DNA of 64,000 bases. Source: Camarhynchus parvulus (taxonomy: Eukaryota > Chordata > Aves > Passeriformes > Thraupidae). The stretch spans positions 7,531,733 through 7,595,732 of the forward strand of contig NC_044574.1 of assembly GCF_901933205.1 (NCBI RefSeq). The letters run 5' to 3'. The notes under the pieces are model-generated. The model ran no database searches. It was not told the origin of the DNA and saw only the letters and a list, made by a program, of their open reading frames with translations. Made by a program: the position numbers and the translations under genes. This document shows, piece after piece, positions 25,681-37,924 of this stretch; the first letter of the stretch is position 1; each line of letters begins with the position of its first letter.

Positions 25681-25689
25681 TAGTGCTGT

Positions 25690-28600
25690 TTTATGTTTTT
25701 TGAGGAATAAATGCAAATAACTGTTCATGGCGTTTTTATTTTCTGTAAAAGTGAGAAATCTCTTTCCTGGCATCTTCCCTAACTCTGGAAGCATATGGGT
25801 ATTTCATGCTATGTAAAAATTCTCTAAGCAAAAGTAGTTTTAGCACAGATTTTAAAGGTAATGCCAAAAGCTGGGGTTTTAATTTTTTTTTTATTTTCTG
25901 AAAATGTTACTTAAATCCATATGTCTTTAAATCAGATTAGACTGATCCTGTTTCTCACTTTCATAAACAGAGTGAAAAGTTGAAAAAATATTTTCATAAA
26001 ATAACAGAGTCGGTGTTATATTTTTTCCACATGGTGCTACACCCACCAACATTATCAGTTAATTTTGCTTTAAATTCCTAAATCAACACTTATCAGAATA
26101 TCAAAAAGACATCCGATTTTTGGGGCAGAACAATAAACGATTATATTCAGGGTGCTCTTATTTTGAGACTGGAAATACCATTGTGTTTCAAGGGAAAATG
26201 TATAGCTTACAACTACAATTACCTCAAGAGACCAGGAACTCTGATCTCTGGCACAACTGGGCTTCAAGTGACTTAGGGGATAGAAAGACTTGGAGGAAAA
26301 ACAGACAAAGAAAGATCTTGAATTGAAAGAAGAAGGTGCTTGATTAGAGGGGAATCAGGTTTTTCTCTGCCTGGTACTGATAAAGTCTTGGTGGAGAATG
26401 TTATTCAAAGTGCAGTATTTTATTTCAAGAAATGGACTGAAATTTCAGAGAACAAGAATGATGTGAGAGTAGTTGGTCCATATAGAAGGAGTGAATTAAT
26501 TAGGATTTTCAGTCTGAAGCAGAGAAGGCTGGAGTTCTGCTCACAGTAAGAGTCTCATATTTGCCAGGCTTCTGCACAGATAGAGCTCTTCCATACCTGT
26601 GTCTTTGAAGGCTAAAATAAAAAGAAATAGGATAACACTGTAGCCAGACATTAGGATTGGATGTTAGGAAAGTTTCCAGAGTAAGAACAGGCAGAGAAGC
26701 ACAGCCAGGAGATGTCAAGAAGAAACTGGTTCAAGGAAATGGAAGCAGAGGAGCTGAGGAACAGGAATAAGGAAAGATTAAATTAATGAAATGAAATTAA
26801 ATTAATGAAAAAGAAGGAAGAAACACCAAACTGGGCAGAATTACCACAAGTAAAGGGAGATGTATCTGAGATGATGAGGGGATACTTAAGCAGAAGTGGT
26901 GATGCAGTGAAGAGAAGTAGTAAAGAGAGTCCTGTAAGAGCAGCAGGAGATGGGGAGAGCAATAGCACAGGCAAGCAGGTTGAGAATAAAAAGAAATTTG
27001 GGAAATGTTAAAGAAATAGGAGTTTGAGGAGAAGGACAAATGCAATCTAGTATAAAGGAAATTGGTTGTATTTCAGCTGGAATCTTATATAAGATGCTGT
27101 AAGCAGTTCAATGGAGATCCTTCCAATACCATTTACCATTTTAATTCTGAGTCCTAATCGCTTTGCTCTGCAAGAATTTAATGCCAAAATTCTGCTTTTG
27201 CCTGAGATTATGCTCAATTTTTGCTTTGAACCTTCAGTTTGGGAAAATTGGAGTAAAACACAGCTGAGTCCCCTACTTTATACTTTACCTTGAAGCCCTG
27301 CAAAAAAGCTTATACATTATGCTGAAGGTTCATTTAGAACCGCAGTCTCTCCTGTGTCAACTAGAAAATTTTATATGTGCACCAATCCCAAACCATCTTA
27401 AACTCATATCAAATCTGGGACCAAGAAGTGTCATAAATTTCAGAAAATGTAGTCGCTTCTCTTACTGGAAGTTTCAGTTTCACTTTTAAACTCAAAGGGT
27501 AAATGCCCACTTTTCCTTTGCAAAGCTCATGTCAAAGCATCGCCAAGATAACTTGGCTGCCTTGTGTTACACAGAGTGCTACTCTTGAAGGGGAAACAGA
27601 ACATTTTTTATTTTCTAAGTTTTGCATATAGGTAATATAAATGAGCATGCAGATTGTGGAATGGTTCATATTTTACGTGTTCAAGCTCTGGTAATAGGTG
27701 GGAACAATATGAATTGCGCTCATGTACTGAGCAAAGCCTAGTTACAAAGCCTGTCTTTGATAACACTCCTCATTTCGTAAGCTGTATGACATGTCAATTT
27801 ACTGGTTTTGTTTTGTAGACTGAGAATGTTGGATTGAAGCTTCAAGATCAAAAGAAAGGTTAAACCAGAAGAACTGTTGATTTCTTTCTTCCCCAGGTGT
27901 AAATATCCTCATGTAGCAGAGGATGACACCCTGTATTATCTGGAAATAGAGATTCCTGTTGTACATTCCATTTACAGAGAGTGGCTCAGTTGTTATGGTA
28001 TTTGTCTACAATGTGGACAGCATGGCTTTAAACATTGCTACACTACTACAAACATTGGGAATGACCTTGGGAAAATTGTTCAGACCAAGAAACGTTACTT
28101 TGATGCCTTGTTTTTGACATGATCTGGCAAAGTCTAAATTTGAAATGTTTTCTGTTTAATGAACTGATTGCAAACACCTTCATGCAGGCAAAGCACAAGC
28201 TATTAGGTCTTCCACTATCTCTGGTTTTGGTTTTCAACTACATTTTTGGATACTTATTCAGTGCTTGCTATGGTTGGTGTCTAACAAGTCACTTCCACAG
28301 TATGAAATGATCTGGGTAACGTGCAAAAGAATAAGGTTTGACATTACATTTATACCTGTGTAGTGAATTCAAGGTCAGTATGAGCTATTGTCTGTTACTA
28401 CCTGAGTATATTATTTAAATAATGGTATTCAAAGTCCAATAAAATAGATTTCCTACAAACAAGCTCTAGAAATAGTTTGGACAAAATTCAGCTCCTTCTA
28501 ATCAAAGAACTCTCCATGAATTTAAAACCATATTAACTCATTTACACAATACAATGGCCGATGGTAATAAAAAACCCTGTCAATAAAATAGGTATTGAAG

Positions 28601-28760
28601 GTTCAGCTGAGAAGACTTTGGTTTTTTTAAATCTAGCTGTGATATAATCTTTGTTTTGGTTGCACAAGAAGAATCTCCTACCAGTAGGAACTGGCAGTTT
28701 TCAAAAGTTTAAAAATGTCTCTTGTTCTGAGTTCTAACCTTAGGAATGAGGCTCTGAGAG
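25690..28760. other. Unique non-coding DNA with a purine-rich patch
   Basis: No gene supported. The plus strand is strikingly purine-rich at about 26640-27040. A 14-bp direct repeat (ATTAAATTAATGAA) sits at 26777-26790 and 26796-26809. A frame at 27895-28122 begins after an acceptor-like TTTCTTTCTTCCCCAG but matches no family I know. Confidence 0.55.
26640..27040 (+). other. Purine-rich (G/A) asymmetric patch
   Basis: About 400 bp where A and G dominate the plus strand (for example GGAATAAGGAAAGATTAAAT, GAAGAGAAGTAGTAAAGAGA). It is not a simple tandem repeat. Minus-strand frames are Ser/Leu/Pro-rich because of this composition. Confidence 0.6.
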
Positions 28761-28773
28761 TCAGTTTCTGTAT

Positions 28774-29090
28774 TTGACATTTCTGCAGCCAGAGCCTCAT
28801 CACCCAGTTTTTCTCAGACAGGGTCTCTATCACTCTGTGCTCTGCACTGTCTACACTACAAGAAGCTTTCTCATCTCTTTATGTGGCTTTTACCAGCACA
28901 GCTCATGGTGCACCCCAGGGGATATAAAGTCCTTTATCAGTGTAAGTGCATCTACACTGGGGTTTTGGGTACATAAGAAGGGACTTCCTTCAGATCCTCA
29001 GAGGAATTATTGCGCATCATTTCATTATTTAATATTTTCTGCTACCAACTCCCCTAATAAAACACACCTACCAGAGGGGTATTCCTGAAC
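28774..29090. mobile_element. Possible ancient DNA-transposon or MITE relic
   Basis: The block contains the words CACTGTCTACACTAC and GCATCTACACTGGGGTTTT about 110 bp apart, around TTTTACCAGCACAGCT. These are reminiscent of old hAT-type non-autonomous elements in amniotes, as I recall them. I cannot define terminal inverted repeats or an 8-bp duplication. The 104-codon plus frame here is probably chance. Confidence 0.2.
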
Positions 29091-29099
29091 TTTGTCATT

Positions 29100-29775
29100 T
29101 CACTGATTAGAAACCTTCCTAAAATTTCTAGATAAAAATTATGATTGATCGTCTCATATCCATGTATTTTGAGCCAGGGTAGTTTCTGAGCCCAAGTTGT
29201 TCTGTTTGCTTTGTGGTGTGACCCTAATGAAATTTGCACTGTGCTGTTCTTATAGCATTGGTCTTTCCTTTTTTCAGAGCAATAGAAATTAGAGACTTCA
29301 GATTTTAATTTGTGGGGTTTTTTGGATGGTAAATATTCTGACTGTGATGGCTTTTAGAACAATGAATGTAATGTGAGTATTGCAAATACAAAAAAGGAGA
29401 TAGAGGTTAAAATTTACAAACAAAATTAAGTGGTTGAAGAGAAAATCTAGCTCAGCCTTGCTAGTTCTGGATACAAAATGTGGAAAAGCAAAAAAAAAAA
29501 CCCGGAAAATTTCAGCTGACAAGGGAATAGTTCAAATAGTTCACACTTGCTGCCTGTTTCTGTAGTGGTCTGGATTTAAAGGTGTGACAGCAGAATTCCT
29601 TTTGAATGAAGATTTGATGGAAAATCTTCATCTTTTTCTTCAGTCTCTCACCTCACAGTATCAAGAGTGAGGGAAAAGTGACATGTTTTTGGAGGAGAAG
29701 CTTATAATGGCTTAGAGTGCCACTGAGAAAAACCAAAGGATTTTATTGCAGTAGGGCGCTGGAAATGCTTGACAG
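29100..29775. other. Unique non-coding DNA, no supported gene
   Basis: AT-rich unique sequence with a short A run at about 29491-29500. Nothing else recognised. Confidence 0.6.
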
Positions 29776-29780
29776 AGATG

Positions 29781-29901
29781 CTCCAGTCCCTTCATCATCT
29801 TTGTCACTCTCTGCTGGACCCACTCTGGGAGTTCTGTGTCTCTTTTGTCCTCAGGAGCCCAGAACTGGTCCAACATTCCAGATGTGGCCTCACCAGGGCT
29901 G
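29781..29901 (-). mobile_element. CR1 LINE internal fragment
   Basis: Read on the minus strand it gives CCTGGTGAGGCCACATCTGG, CAGTTCTGGGCTCCTGAGGA and AAAGATGATGAAGGGACTGG, close to the CR1 ORF2 segment that encodes the G-L-V-R-P-x-L-E-Y region at the end of the reverse transcriptase. About 120 bp survive. The 3' UTR and tail are missing, so the copy is a broken internal piece. Confidence 0.75.
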
Positions 29902-29909
29902 TAATTATT

Positions 29910-30690
29910 CATCCTGACAGTTTAAGTTTAACATGTAGAAATCAGCCTTGAAATATCAAGGTAGAAAAGGCACATCTGTATGTTCAGATGTATGGTCAGG
30001 CCATTTCTTCCTGGTGGAACCATTCACACAATTCACATTATCCCACTAAGCTGAAGACACAGTGGAGTGAAAAATAGCTTTTTCTGTGACTGTTCAAATG
30101 AATTAATAACTCAGTAAATGCTGTTCTTGATAGTGATTTTAAAAATATAAAATTATGTACACACCTAGTATTATCTGCAGTAGTAAACACTAATTAAACA
30201 ATAAAGCCATTAGGAATAAATTAATTTTGTTCATGCATCAGGTCCTCCTAATAGATGATGGCCAAAATGAAGGGAAAAAGAACATGGAATAGTCCAGTGA
30301 AGAGACAATAATGTTTGCATGAGAGTTTTAGCTGGATGGAAAGTCTAAAACATGTTGTTATGTACATGGGGAAAATAGCAAATGTTCAGATACTGCCTGA
30401 GCACCTGTCTGCAAGCACATGGGCTGAATCTATGGCCTGACCTTGCTTTGGTGGCTGAAAGGGTGACTGAATTGGGTCCACTTCTGCTCTTTCATCTACA
30501 GATGCAATGGGCTAGATATGGGTTGTGGTCAGGGCAGGGAAAAAATTTTACAAAAGTTTAAAGCTTACATAATTCCCTTACAAAATAAGAAAAACAATGA
30601 CGTGTAAGCTGCATTAATTATTGGCTGCAGGTCTCTCATCTAAAGAGAGCACTCAGAGATTTCATCTGATCAGCTGCAAAATTGGTTAAG
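29910..30690. other. Unique non-coding DNA, no supported gene
   Basis: AT-rich unique sequence, no repeat recognised. Confidence 0.6.
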
Positions 30691-30692
30691 TT

Positions 30693-30800
30693 TATTAACC
30701 CCATCTCACAGGAGGGGTCTGAACCTCAAGGTCACACAGTATGTCAGTATCAGAGTCAAATAAAAAACATCCAGCGAGTTCTTGCTCTGACCACAACCCA
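30693..30800 (-). mobile_element. MIR-like SINE relic
   Basis: The plus strand reads ATTAACCCCATCTCACAGG, then AACCTCAAGGTCACACAG, then GTCAGTATCAGAGTC. This is the order found in the reverse complement of the MIR core (CCCCATTTTACAGATGAGG, then AGGTCACACAGCTAG, then GGCAGAGC). The element therefore runs on the minus strand and is heavily decayed. MIR-type core SINEs are rare and old in birds. Confidence 0.6.
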
Positions 30801-31828
30801 GTACTGCCATGCTCATTCCAGTATATAGATAGCATACTGTAAATTCCTGTGAAAAGAAACTGTGGCTTCATTACTTCAATAATCTCAAAATCTAATTCTG
30901 ATTTTGCTGGTATGGTGTCAGTGCTATGAACCTATCTCATCCAAGTTGGTTTCTCTTCAATTTTTCAATCTGACTTGTCTAGGGAGACGGGGTGACATTT
31001 TTCCTTGTTTTCTTTTTTTTCTTTTAATTTTTTTGTTTCTTTTTCCTCTGTCACAACCCTCTAAAACAATACTTTAGAAAATGACAGAGAAGCAACGTTT
31101 GTGAAATGTCATGATCACAAACAATCAGAGTGATTGCATGCTACATTTATCCTACATCAATGTCTCCTGCCATCAGCTGCCTTTTGAAACTACACAAGTC
31201 CACAAAGTGAAGCAGGACTTGCTCTTAAATTGAGTTGTCTTAACAACTTTTTGCAGTCCCTTGTTTTTGCAGTAGAGCTGGAGCTGAGCTAATTATTTAA
31301 ATCTTGCACTAGGAACTCTCACCTTTTTTTCCAGTGAGTTGTCTGCAGTTATTTGCATTTATTTGCCAAGCATTTTTGTCTGGTCTTAATCCTTCTTTGG
31401 CAATTCGTTACTGAGGTTGTCTGAGCCCTGTGATGTGATTTTCTTTCTGCTTCTAGACTGGATGTACTGGCTTTTTTAAAAAGGGAAGAGTAATGAATTG
31501 CCAAATTTGAAGCCAAAACATCAGCTAACTTGCTATTAGTTTCACAAATTAGCTATGTCAGTCTGAATCTGTGGCTATAACAAACAACAAATCTCCCAAA
31601 TCAAAGTAAATCACACTGCTTGCTTTCACAAAAATACAAACAAATCCATCAAAAAAAAGTCATCTGTTCAAGCATTTTAGCATAGCTGGTGTCTGTGATC
31701 CATGACTTTTTTTTTACATTATCTAAAACACTCATGAGTCAGAACAGCCATAAGTCTTCCCTAAGATTTCCAGTTCATTTTTAAGGTAAAGAATCAAGGA
31801 ATAAAGAAATTGGCATCTTAAATACATG

Positions 31829-31890
31829 GTGATGCTTCTCCTTGTGGCATCTTGAAGATGTGGTGCTGCTCCTTGCGGCACCTTGAGCAT
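31829..31890 (+). repeat. 31-bp two-unit minisatellite, degenerate third unit
   Basis: Units at 31829-31859 and 31860-31890 share GTGRTGCTKCTCCTTGYGGC and end in CTTGARSAT. A looser third copy (TTCTCCTTGGGGCAT) follows at about 31899-31915. This is a small, old tandem duplication. Confidence 0.75.
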
Positions 31891-33268
31891 ACAGTAAGAG
31901 TTCTCCTTGGGGCATAATTTACTTGTAGTTTTTATATTACCCCTCAGGCACATGGTATTTCAGAAGTAAATGAGAAGAGTGGTTGGGATCCAGACAGTTC
32001 ACTGCAATTTTAGCTCTCTTGGAGTTGAGTTCCACTCCCTGTGGGCTCAGCACCCCAGAGCAATGGGGACACTGCTGATAGAATTGTTGGGCTGATCTTT
32101 GGCATCAGAGGATTTCCAGTGGTGGTTTCTTCCTGTAGTAATACCCTTCTGCTTCTGGAAGGATCCATCCAGGAAATTTTTGCACAAAAATCCAGAACTG
32201 TGTCTCACACTTGTGTTACAAAAATCCCAGTAGTTGCATTTCTATAATTATTTTCCAGGAAAAACTAACATGGTAATGACTTCAACTTGAAATTTGCATC
32301 TGTCCTGTGATAAATACCTTGAGAAAAGCCTTATCTTTGTATTCATATTTGTGCCCTTAATTGCAATCAATATGGTGTGAAACAATTTGATTCCTGCATA
32401 TACTGCATTATCTACTATAAGAATAAACTACAGTGCAGATTATGCAAATGCCGTTATATAAGGGCAGCAGTTACTGCAGTGTCTTCCCTGGTATATATCA
32501 GTGTACTGTAGCAATTAAACAGCATAGTGAAGCCATAGCAATTACCATTCTAAATTATAATAAGCAATTCAATATACACTATAGGATAAATCATTTCCTT
32601 ATAGCAAGCACTGTATATGTGCTTCAGTTTTTATTCTAAAGCCCTTATTACTTGTCATCTGAACACTGTGCCACATGATTTATACTGCATGCTTGTACTT
32701 TCAATACATATTTATTATATGACTTCTTTAAAAAATACCTATAATGATTGTAACTGTGTTAACTTATTATCAGTTTGCAGTGATATCCTAAAAAAACAAA
32801 TCCATGGTGTAGTGGGAAGGAGAGGTACCCTGTGAATTATTTTTTGTATTTAAACCCACCCAGAACTAGACATAACCTTCATATAATCTGAAGCTTAATA
32901 AAGCTTCCCCATAATTTTAGGGGATTTAATTCAGAATCAAACACATGAACTACTAAGCTAAATTCTATTCCATTTTAGAATCAGCTTTCTTTCTAGCTAG
33001 TAAACAGATTCCCACTAAAACTTGTGCATGATTTTAATTACAGATAAGTTTCTCTTTAAAGGCCACAGCATTCATGCTCAGGTTGCTAAGCTGAATTCAA
33101 TACATCTATGTGTTAAAGGTAGCAAGCTAATGTGTAAACAGGGAAAATATTGGAACCAATTGCTGTTAATTTGGTTTTGATCAATTCACATTGACTGTAC
33201 TTTACATGCAAATGAGAAGTGTGTTGGATTATTCCATCTGAAAATAGCTGAGATAATGAACTCTTTCT

Positions 33269-33305
33269 AAAAAAAAAAAAAAAAAAAAAAGAAAAAAAAA
33301 AGAAA
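33269..33305 (+). repeat. A-rich microsatellite
   Basis: Twenty-two A, one G, then a further A run broken by a second G. There is no retroposon body upstream. Its complement creates the poly-Phe minus frame at 33113-33358. Confidence 0.95.
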
Positions 33306-36300
33306 CTGCAGAAAGAGAAGGTGGAAAGGCCTGTGTTCAAAGAGAAGCAAAGAATCACTGAACAATTATAACTTAGTACAGCTTAGTGTAGTACAGATCT
33401 ATGGACCTGTTGTGTAGGGGCTCAAGATGGCAAATTCTAGATCTTATTTGGAGTATAAGGATTTCTTATATGTTAGGACAACTAAAAATTGATTGTCAAG
33501 TTTAAAATAACTTTGAAAACTTTGTGTAAACCAGGTAAATGTGGAAAAGCAAGTATAAAGCATGTATAATGTAAAACAGACAAAAAGAAAAAAGAATAAA
33601 TGTGGAAGCTGCCATTTGGTAACATCAAATCTCCACAAAAAATTTTGTCGCTGGATATCAGGCCAAAAATTATATCCTTTTCTTTAACTTTACATGTCTG
33701 TAGTCCCACCAAAGTAGGTAAAATATTTTGCACTCATGGCAGTTGAGCTTTTAGGAGAACAAGGGAGCTTTTAACATCCTAGTGACTTGAACAGCACTGC
33801 AAAACATGTGAAGACACTTTTTTGAACATTAATTCTTTTCTCAGTACTAATAATACCTTAAATGACCCAGAAAGGGAAGTAACCAAAATTGTGAGGAGTT
33901 GTGAAAACAAGAAGGACGCAGGTATACTTAGCTGGTTAAGTTAGAGACATGACAAGAAATTAGCAAATGAGATGAAGTCTTGAAAAATGCGGAATTGGGC
34001 ACTAATCCAGAAGGAAAATATCCAAAGCAGATCTTATATCAGGAGAAAAAAAAGCTGGAAAGCAGTATTTACCCTGGAGTATATTACACATGAAATAATG
34101 CTCTAAGAAGTACATTTCAGCAGATATTTCATGAATATGAAATGAGGGAGTTCCACTTAAATACCTGTAAGAAGGAAACAGCCACTGGGGGTATGAGAAA
34201 GATGGCAGGTTGTATGGCTCAGTCTGCAGCTTCAGCATCATCTCATTTGGAGCAGGAACTTTGCTTGGGAGCAGGACTGATATGGCAGTTGTAATCAATA
34301 AACAACAGATTCAGCTGGGTTGTGTACCAAATTAATATATTCGCTGTGTTTCAGTTATTATTGCTAGCTTCCAAAATGCCAACCACCCCCTATAAAGATC
34401 AGAGATGTATAAAAAGGGTGTGGTCTCTTATCATCATACCCTTCTCTTCAACAGCTTGTGAGAGAAGGTTCAGTTATGAGAACAATACTGGATTATTTTG
34501 TCAAAAAATGTCCAAGTCAATTCAAATATTCTTGAAACATATTCTTGAAACAGTTTAGAGAACTGGCCTTATAAGTTACTTTTGGTCCTTACTGTATTTT
34601 TCACTTAAAAATCTGATTGGAGTTTTGTTTTCTTCATGCTGACAGTCTGCAGGCTCATAAGCTTCTCACTGATTTCTCTGGGTGTGGATTCAGGTGGCAC
34701 ACAGCAGTGAAAACTGTGTGGATAGCTCTGAGCACTAAATTTCATTTAGCTAGAAAATAGGCATGGTTTAAACAAAACAAACTGAAGGATTGGATCATGC
34801 CTGTGTGTGTCAACTCTGATACACAGTTTCTATCTCCTTGCATGAGAGGAAGAATTCATCTCTGTCATCTTGAGCGCTCTGCTAAGGCTGCTGGCAAGGC
34901 ATCTGTGGAGTTTGTGGTACGCTGCAGGTTTTTGTCAGCTGCCCTAGACCATAACCCTCAAAATGCACAGGCAGGTCTATTAAGGCTTCTCCTGGGACGC
35001 GTGTGACAGAGCAGTAACTCTGTTTTATGAAAGCAACACTGAATGCTTTCAGAATGGCTTTCAAGTTTGAGGCAAAAGGACCAATATCTAGGACATAGGA
35101 GAGTTTGCATAACTTCTAAAGAATATTTCCATGGAACACCTACTTGGTGGGTCTATGTGATGTTGCATGAGGCTCTAGAGACTTCCTTGACTCCTTTTCA
35201 GATGCATCATGTTTACACTGAATTTCTTGGGTGTAAATGCTCTCTCCTGAGGTTTTGTAGGTTTCCATAGGGCCACAAAGCAGAGGATAAAAACAGAAGC
35301 AAAAGTCTGGTTGGATGCCTATTTATTCCATTGCTTCAGAGGAAGGGTCCTTGTGGTGGCTGTCCATGAAGGTTCTGAGGAGTTATTATTGTGGTCACGC
35401 TGCCAGGGAGGGATCTGTTTCTGTAGTGTTATTCCTAACTAAATTCTGTTTTGTAATATGAACCTCCTTACAACATAAAAAAAGATGTCCTGGTCATTCT
35501 GGAACTTTCTTAAGATATAAGTCATAATATCTTCTTCTACAAGAAGGATATTATGGTAGTAACACTGAAAAAATCATTGCTGATATACCCCAGAATTTAC
35601 AATCTTTATAAAGATTAGATTTCTGGAATAATCTCAGGAATATCCTGCATGTGGACCCTTTAGTGCAATACTACAGACCTCCAGACTCCTTTGGCAGTGT
35701 CCTGTTTGTGACATTTGTGCCGTGTCATGGATATCAGTTCTCCAAGCTTGGTGAGCTTGTTCTGGACAACTTCTTTGGTCCAGTAGGTGCCTGACCTGCT
35801 CAGTGAGTTCTGGGGAAACTGTTAGCTAATCCATCCTCAACTGGATTTAAGTGGAATGATAATTTGTGGGCTGCCCTATAAACCCCCTCTGTCTCTTTGG
35901 ATGGCATTTCTTTCCATCAAAGGTGATCTCAATTGCTCGTTTTTTGGGACAATGACTTTTGAAATATCAAATCATTATGTGGCCTTTTCCTTGCTGTATT
36001 TTTTTATTTTCCATCTGCAAGTTCTTAGCCTCAATGGCAGATTTTAACACAACCAACAGTCTTGTTTCCTTTTCACATTTTCTAATTGTCAAAAGCTTTT
36101 CTCTGCGTATGTTATCCTTTCTTATCACATGCTAGCTTGTGGACTTGCATCTGTATTAAAAAAAAAGTTCCATTTGTTTTTGAGGTGATAGCCTGCCTCA
36201 TCTGCTGCTGCTGCAGTGATTAATTGATCTGAGCTACTGGTCAGTCACCCCTTATGCAGTGTTCACACCACTGGTACTTGGTAAATATATGCAAGAAATG

Positions 36301-37639
36301 TGTGATGCATTTGTGGGGTTTGCTGTGGGGTGTCACATTCCAGATGCTGCTTTTTTTGTGGATTTTGGCCTTCAGACCTCAGTGTTTCCCCTGGCTGAGG
36401 TCCCTTGATCTTTTGGATTCCTTGTTTGTGTGCTTGGTCCCAAAACACTTCTCAACTAGGTGATATCCTTTGGTGGAGAAAGTCTCATTTCTTTTGTTTA
36501 AGAGCAATTTTAGTTTTATGCTATAATTGGTTTTAGTGTCTTGTGTCCTTTTGCCATGAAGTCACAACCCACCTTGATTTTCTTGTCTGGGAATGGCCTT
36601 GCATGATTTGCCTTAAATCAATTAGATATGTTTCTCTTTCCTGTTTTTGCTTTTTTTTCCCCCTCTTTTTTTTTTTTTTAGATTCTCTCACAAATCTTAC
36701 AAAGATTCCATTTGCATTCACTGTACAACTATTAAAAATAGAGCCAGGAGCTGAATCAGCAACTGATAACTCCCTCTCTTTTCCTAGTACTTTCTGCTTA
36801 CAGGAAGTACTTCTGCTAGCCTACACCTTTTCCCTCACAAAGGCTCATCTTTAACCAGTATTTTCCAGTCATTGTCCCAGTATTACTGCTTGGTTTGGTT
36901 TTTTTTTAGTTGACTTGGCTATTTTTGGATGCAGTTTTCCTTCACACAAAGACCTTCTTCCAATGGCTGCAATTTATATGGGGATTTATTTATAATTATT
37001 TTATTTCTAGGTGGACTGGGGGAGTAGATTGTCTTATATTGCCAGTGTCATTTAAAATAGCAATAGTATAAAGCAAAATAAGGTCTTCTAATTTTCAGTG
37101 ACATTTATTGTATTTTTGAATGCATGATGTCTTTGGTGAAAGTCTTGTTCCGTTAATAGAATGTTTTCTTATTTCTTCCCCCCTCTCATAAAAGTTTACT
37201 TATAATACTTTTGTAAACCCAGCAGCAAAATATAGATGCCAGGCCTTGAAAGTCTTTTACAGTGGATTTTTAACAATGTACATATTGTAGGTATGTGATT
37301 TTTCACTGGTAAATGAAAATGCCAGGAACTTACTATAGGTTACTACAACTTTGCCTGTAATAACTTTAAATCCCATTATGATCATCTCATTTTGCAGCAT
37401 GCTTTGTTTCTAAGAGCAATATATCAAGGGAATAGCATGCCAGTTACTACCCTGGGGAGTAAAGATTTCAGAGCAAATACAGCAGTTTTACACAGAAGGG
37501 AAAAGGCAGCAGAGGATGATTGTTTAAGCCCTGGGTCATCTACTGGGAGTCCCTGGCTTTCCCTATATTGTGTAATATATAATTTAAATTTATTTACATT
37601 GAATCCTTTTGTAATGTTGTACCTGTGGTTGGGTTGTAC

Positions 37640-37921
37640 AAGAAGAAGAAGAAGAAGAAGAAGAAGAAGAAGAAGAAGAAGAAGAAGAAGAAGAAGAAGA
37701 AGGAGAAGAAGGACAAGGACAAGGAGGAGAAGGAGAAGAAGGAGGAGAAGGAGAAGAGGAAGAAGAAGAAGAAGAAGAAGAAAAAGGAGGAGAAGAAGGA
37801 GAAGAAGGAGAAGGAAAAGGACAAGGACAAGAAGGAGGAGGAAGAGGACAAGGACAAGAAGGAGGAGAAGGAAGAAGAAGGGGAAGGAGGAGGAGGAAGA
37901 AGGGGAGGAGGAGGAGGAGGA
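37640..37921 (+). repeat. Large GAA/GGA purine microsatellite
   Basis: About 280 bp of GAA, GAG and GGA triplets on the plus strand. It starts with a pure AAG array of about 60 bp and is interrupted by GACAAG pairs near 37711, 37820 and 37848. A 27-bp higher-order unit starting AGGACAAGGACAAG is repeated at 37818 and 37845, and the right end becomes GGA-rich. The long Arg-rich (228 codons), Lys/Glu-rich and Leu/Ser-rich frames in every phase are artefacts of the array. Long GAA·TTC tracts can form triplex or sticky DNA, and GGA-rich ends can form tetraplexes. Confidence 0.97.
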
Positions 37922-37924
37922 GCT

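Larger units (their letters stand above)
30820..37635. other. Unique non-coding DNA with small repeats
   Basis: No gene supported over about 6.8 kb. Contents are T-rich tracts at about 31010-31045, a 31-bp minisatellite at 31829-31890 and an A-rich microsatellite at 33269-33305. A slightly CpG-retaining stretch lies at 34860-35010, and a T run at about 36667-36680. Frames are all at most about 103 codons, and several are paired on opposite strands. Confidence 0.6.

Noticed and set aside
33113..33358. Poly-Phe frame
   Set aside because: It is created by the A-rich microsatellite at 33269-33305.
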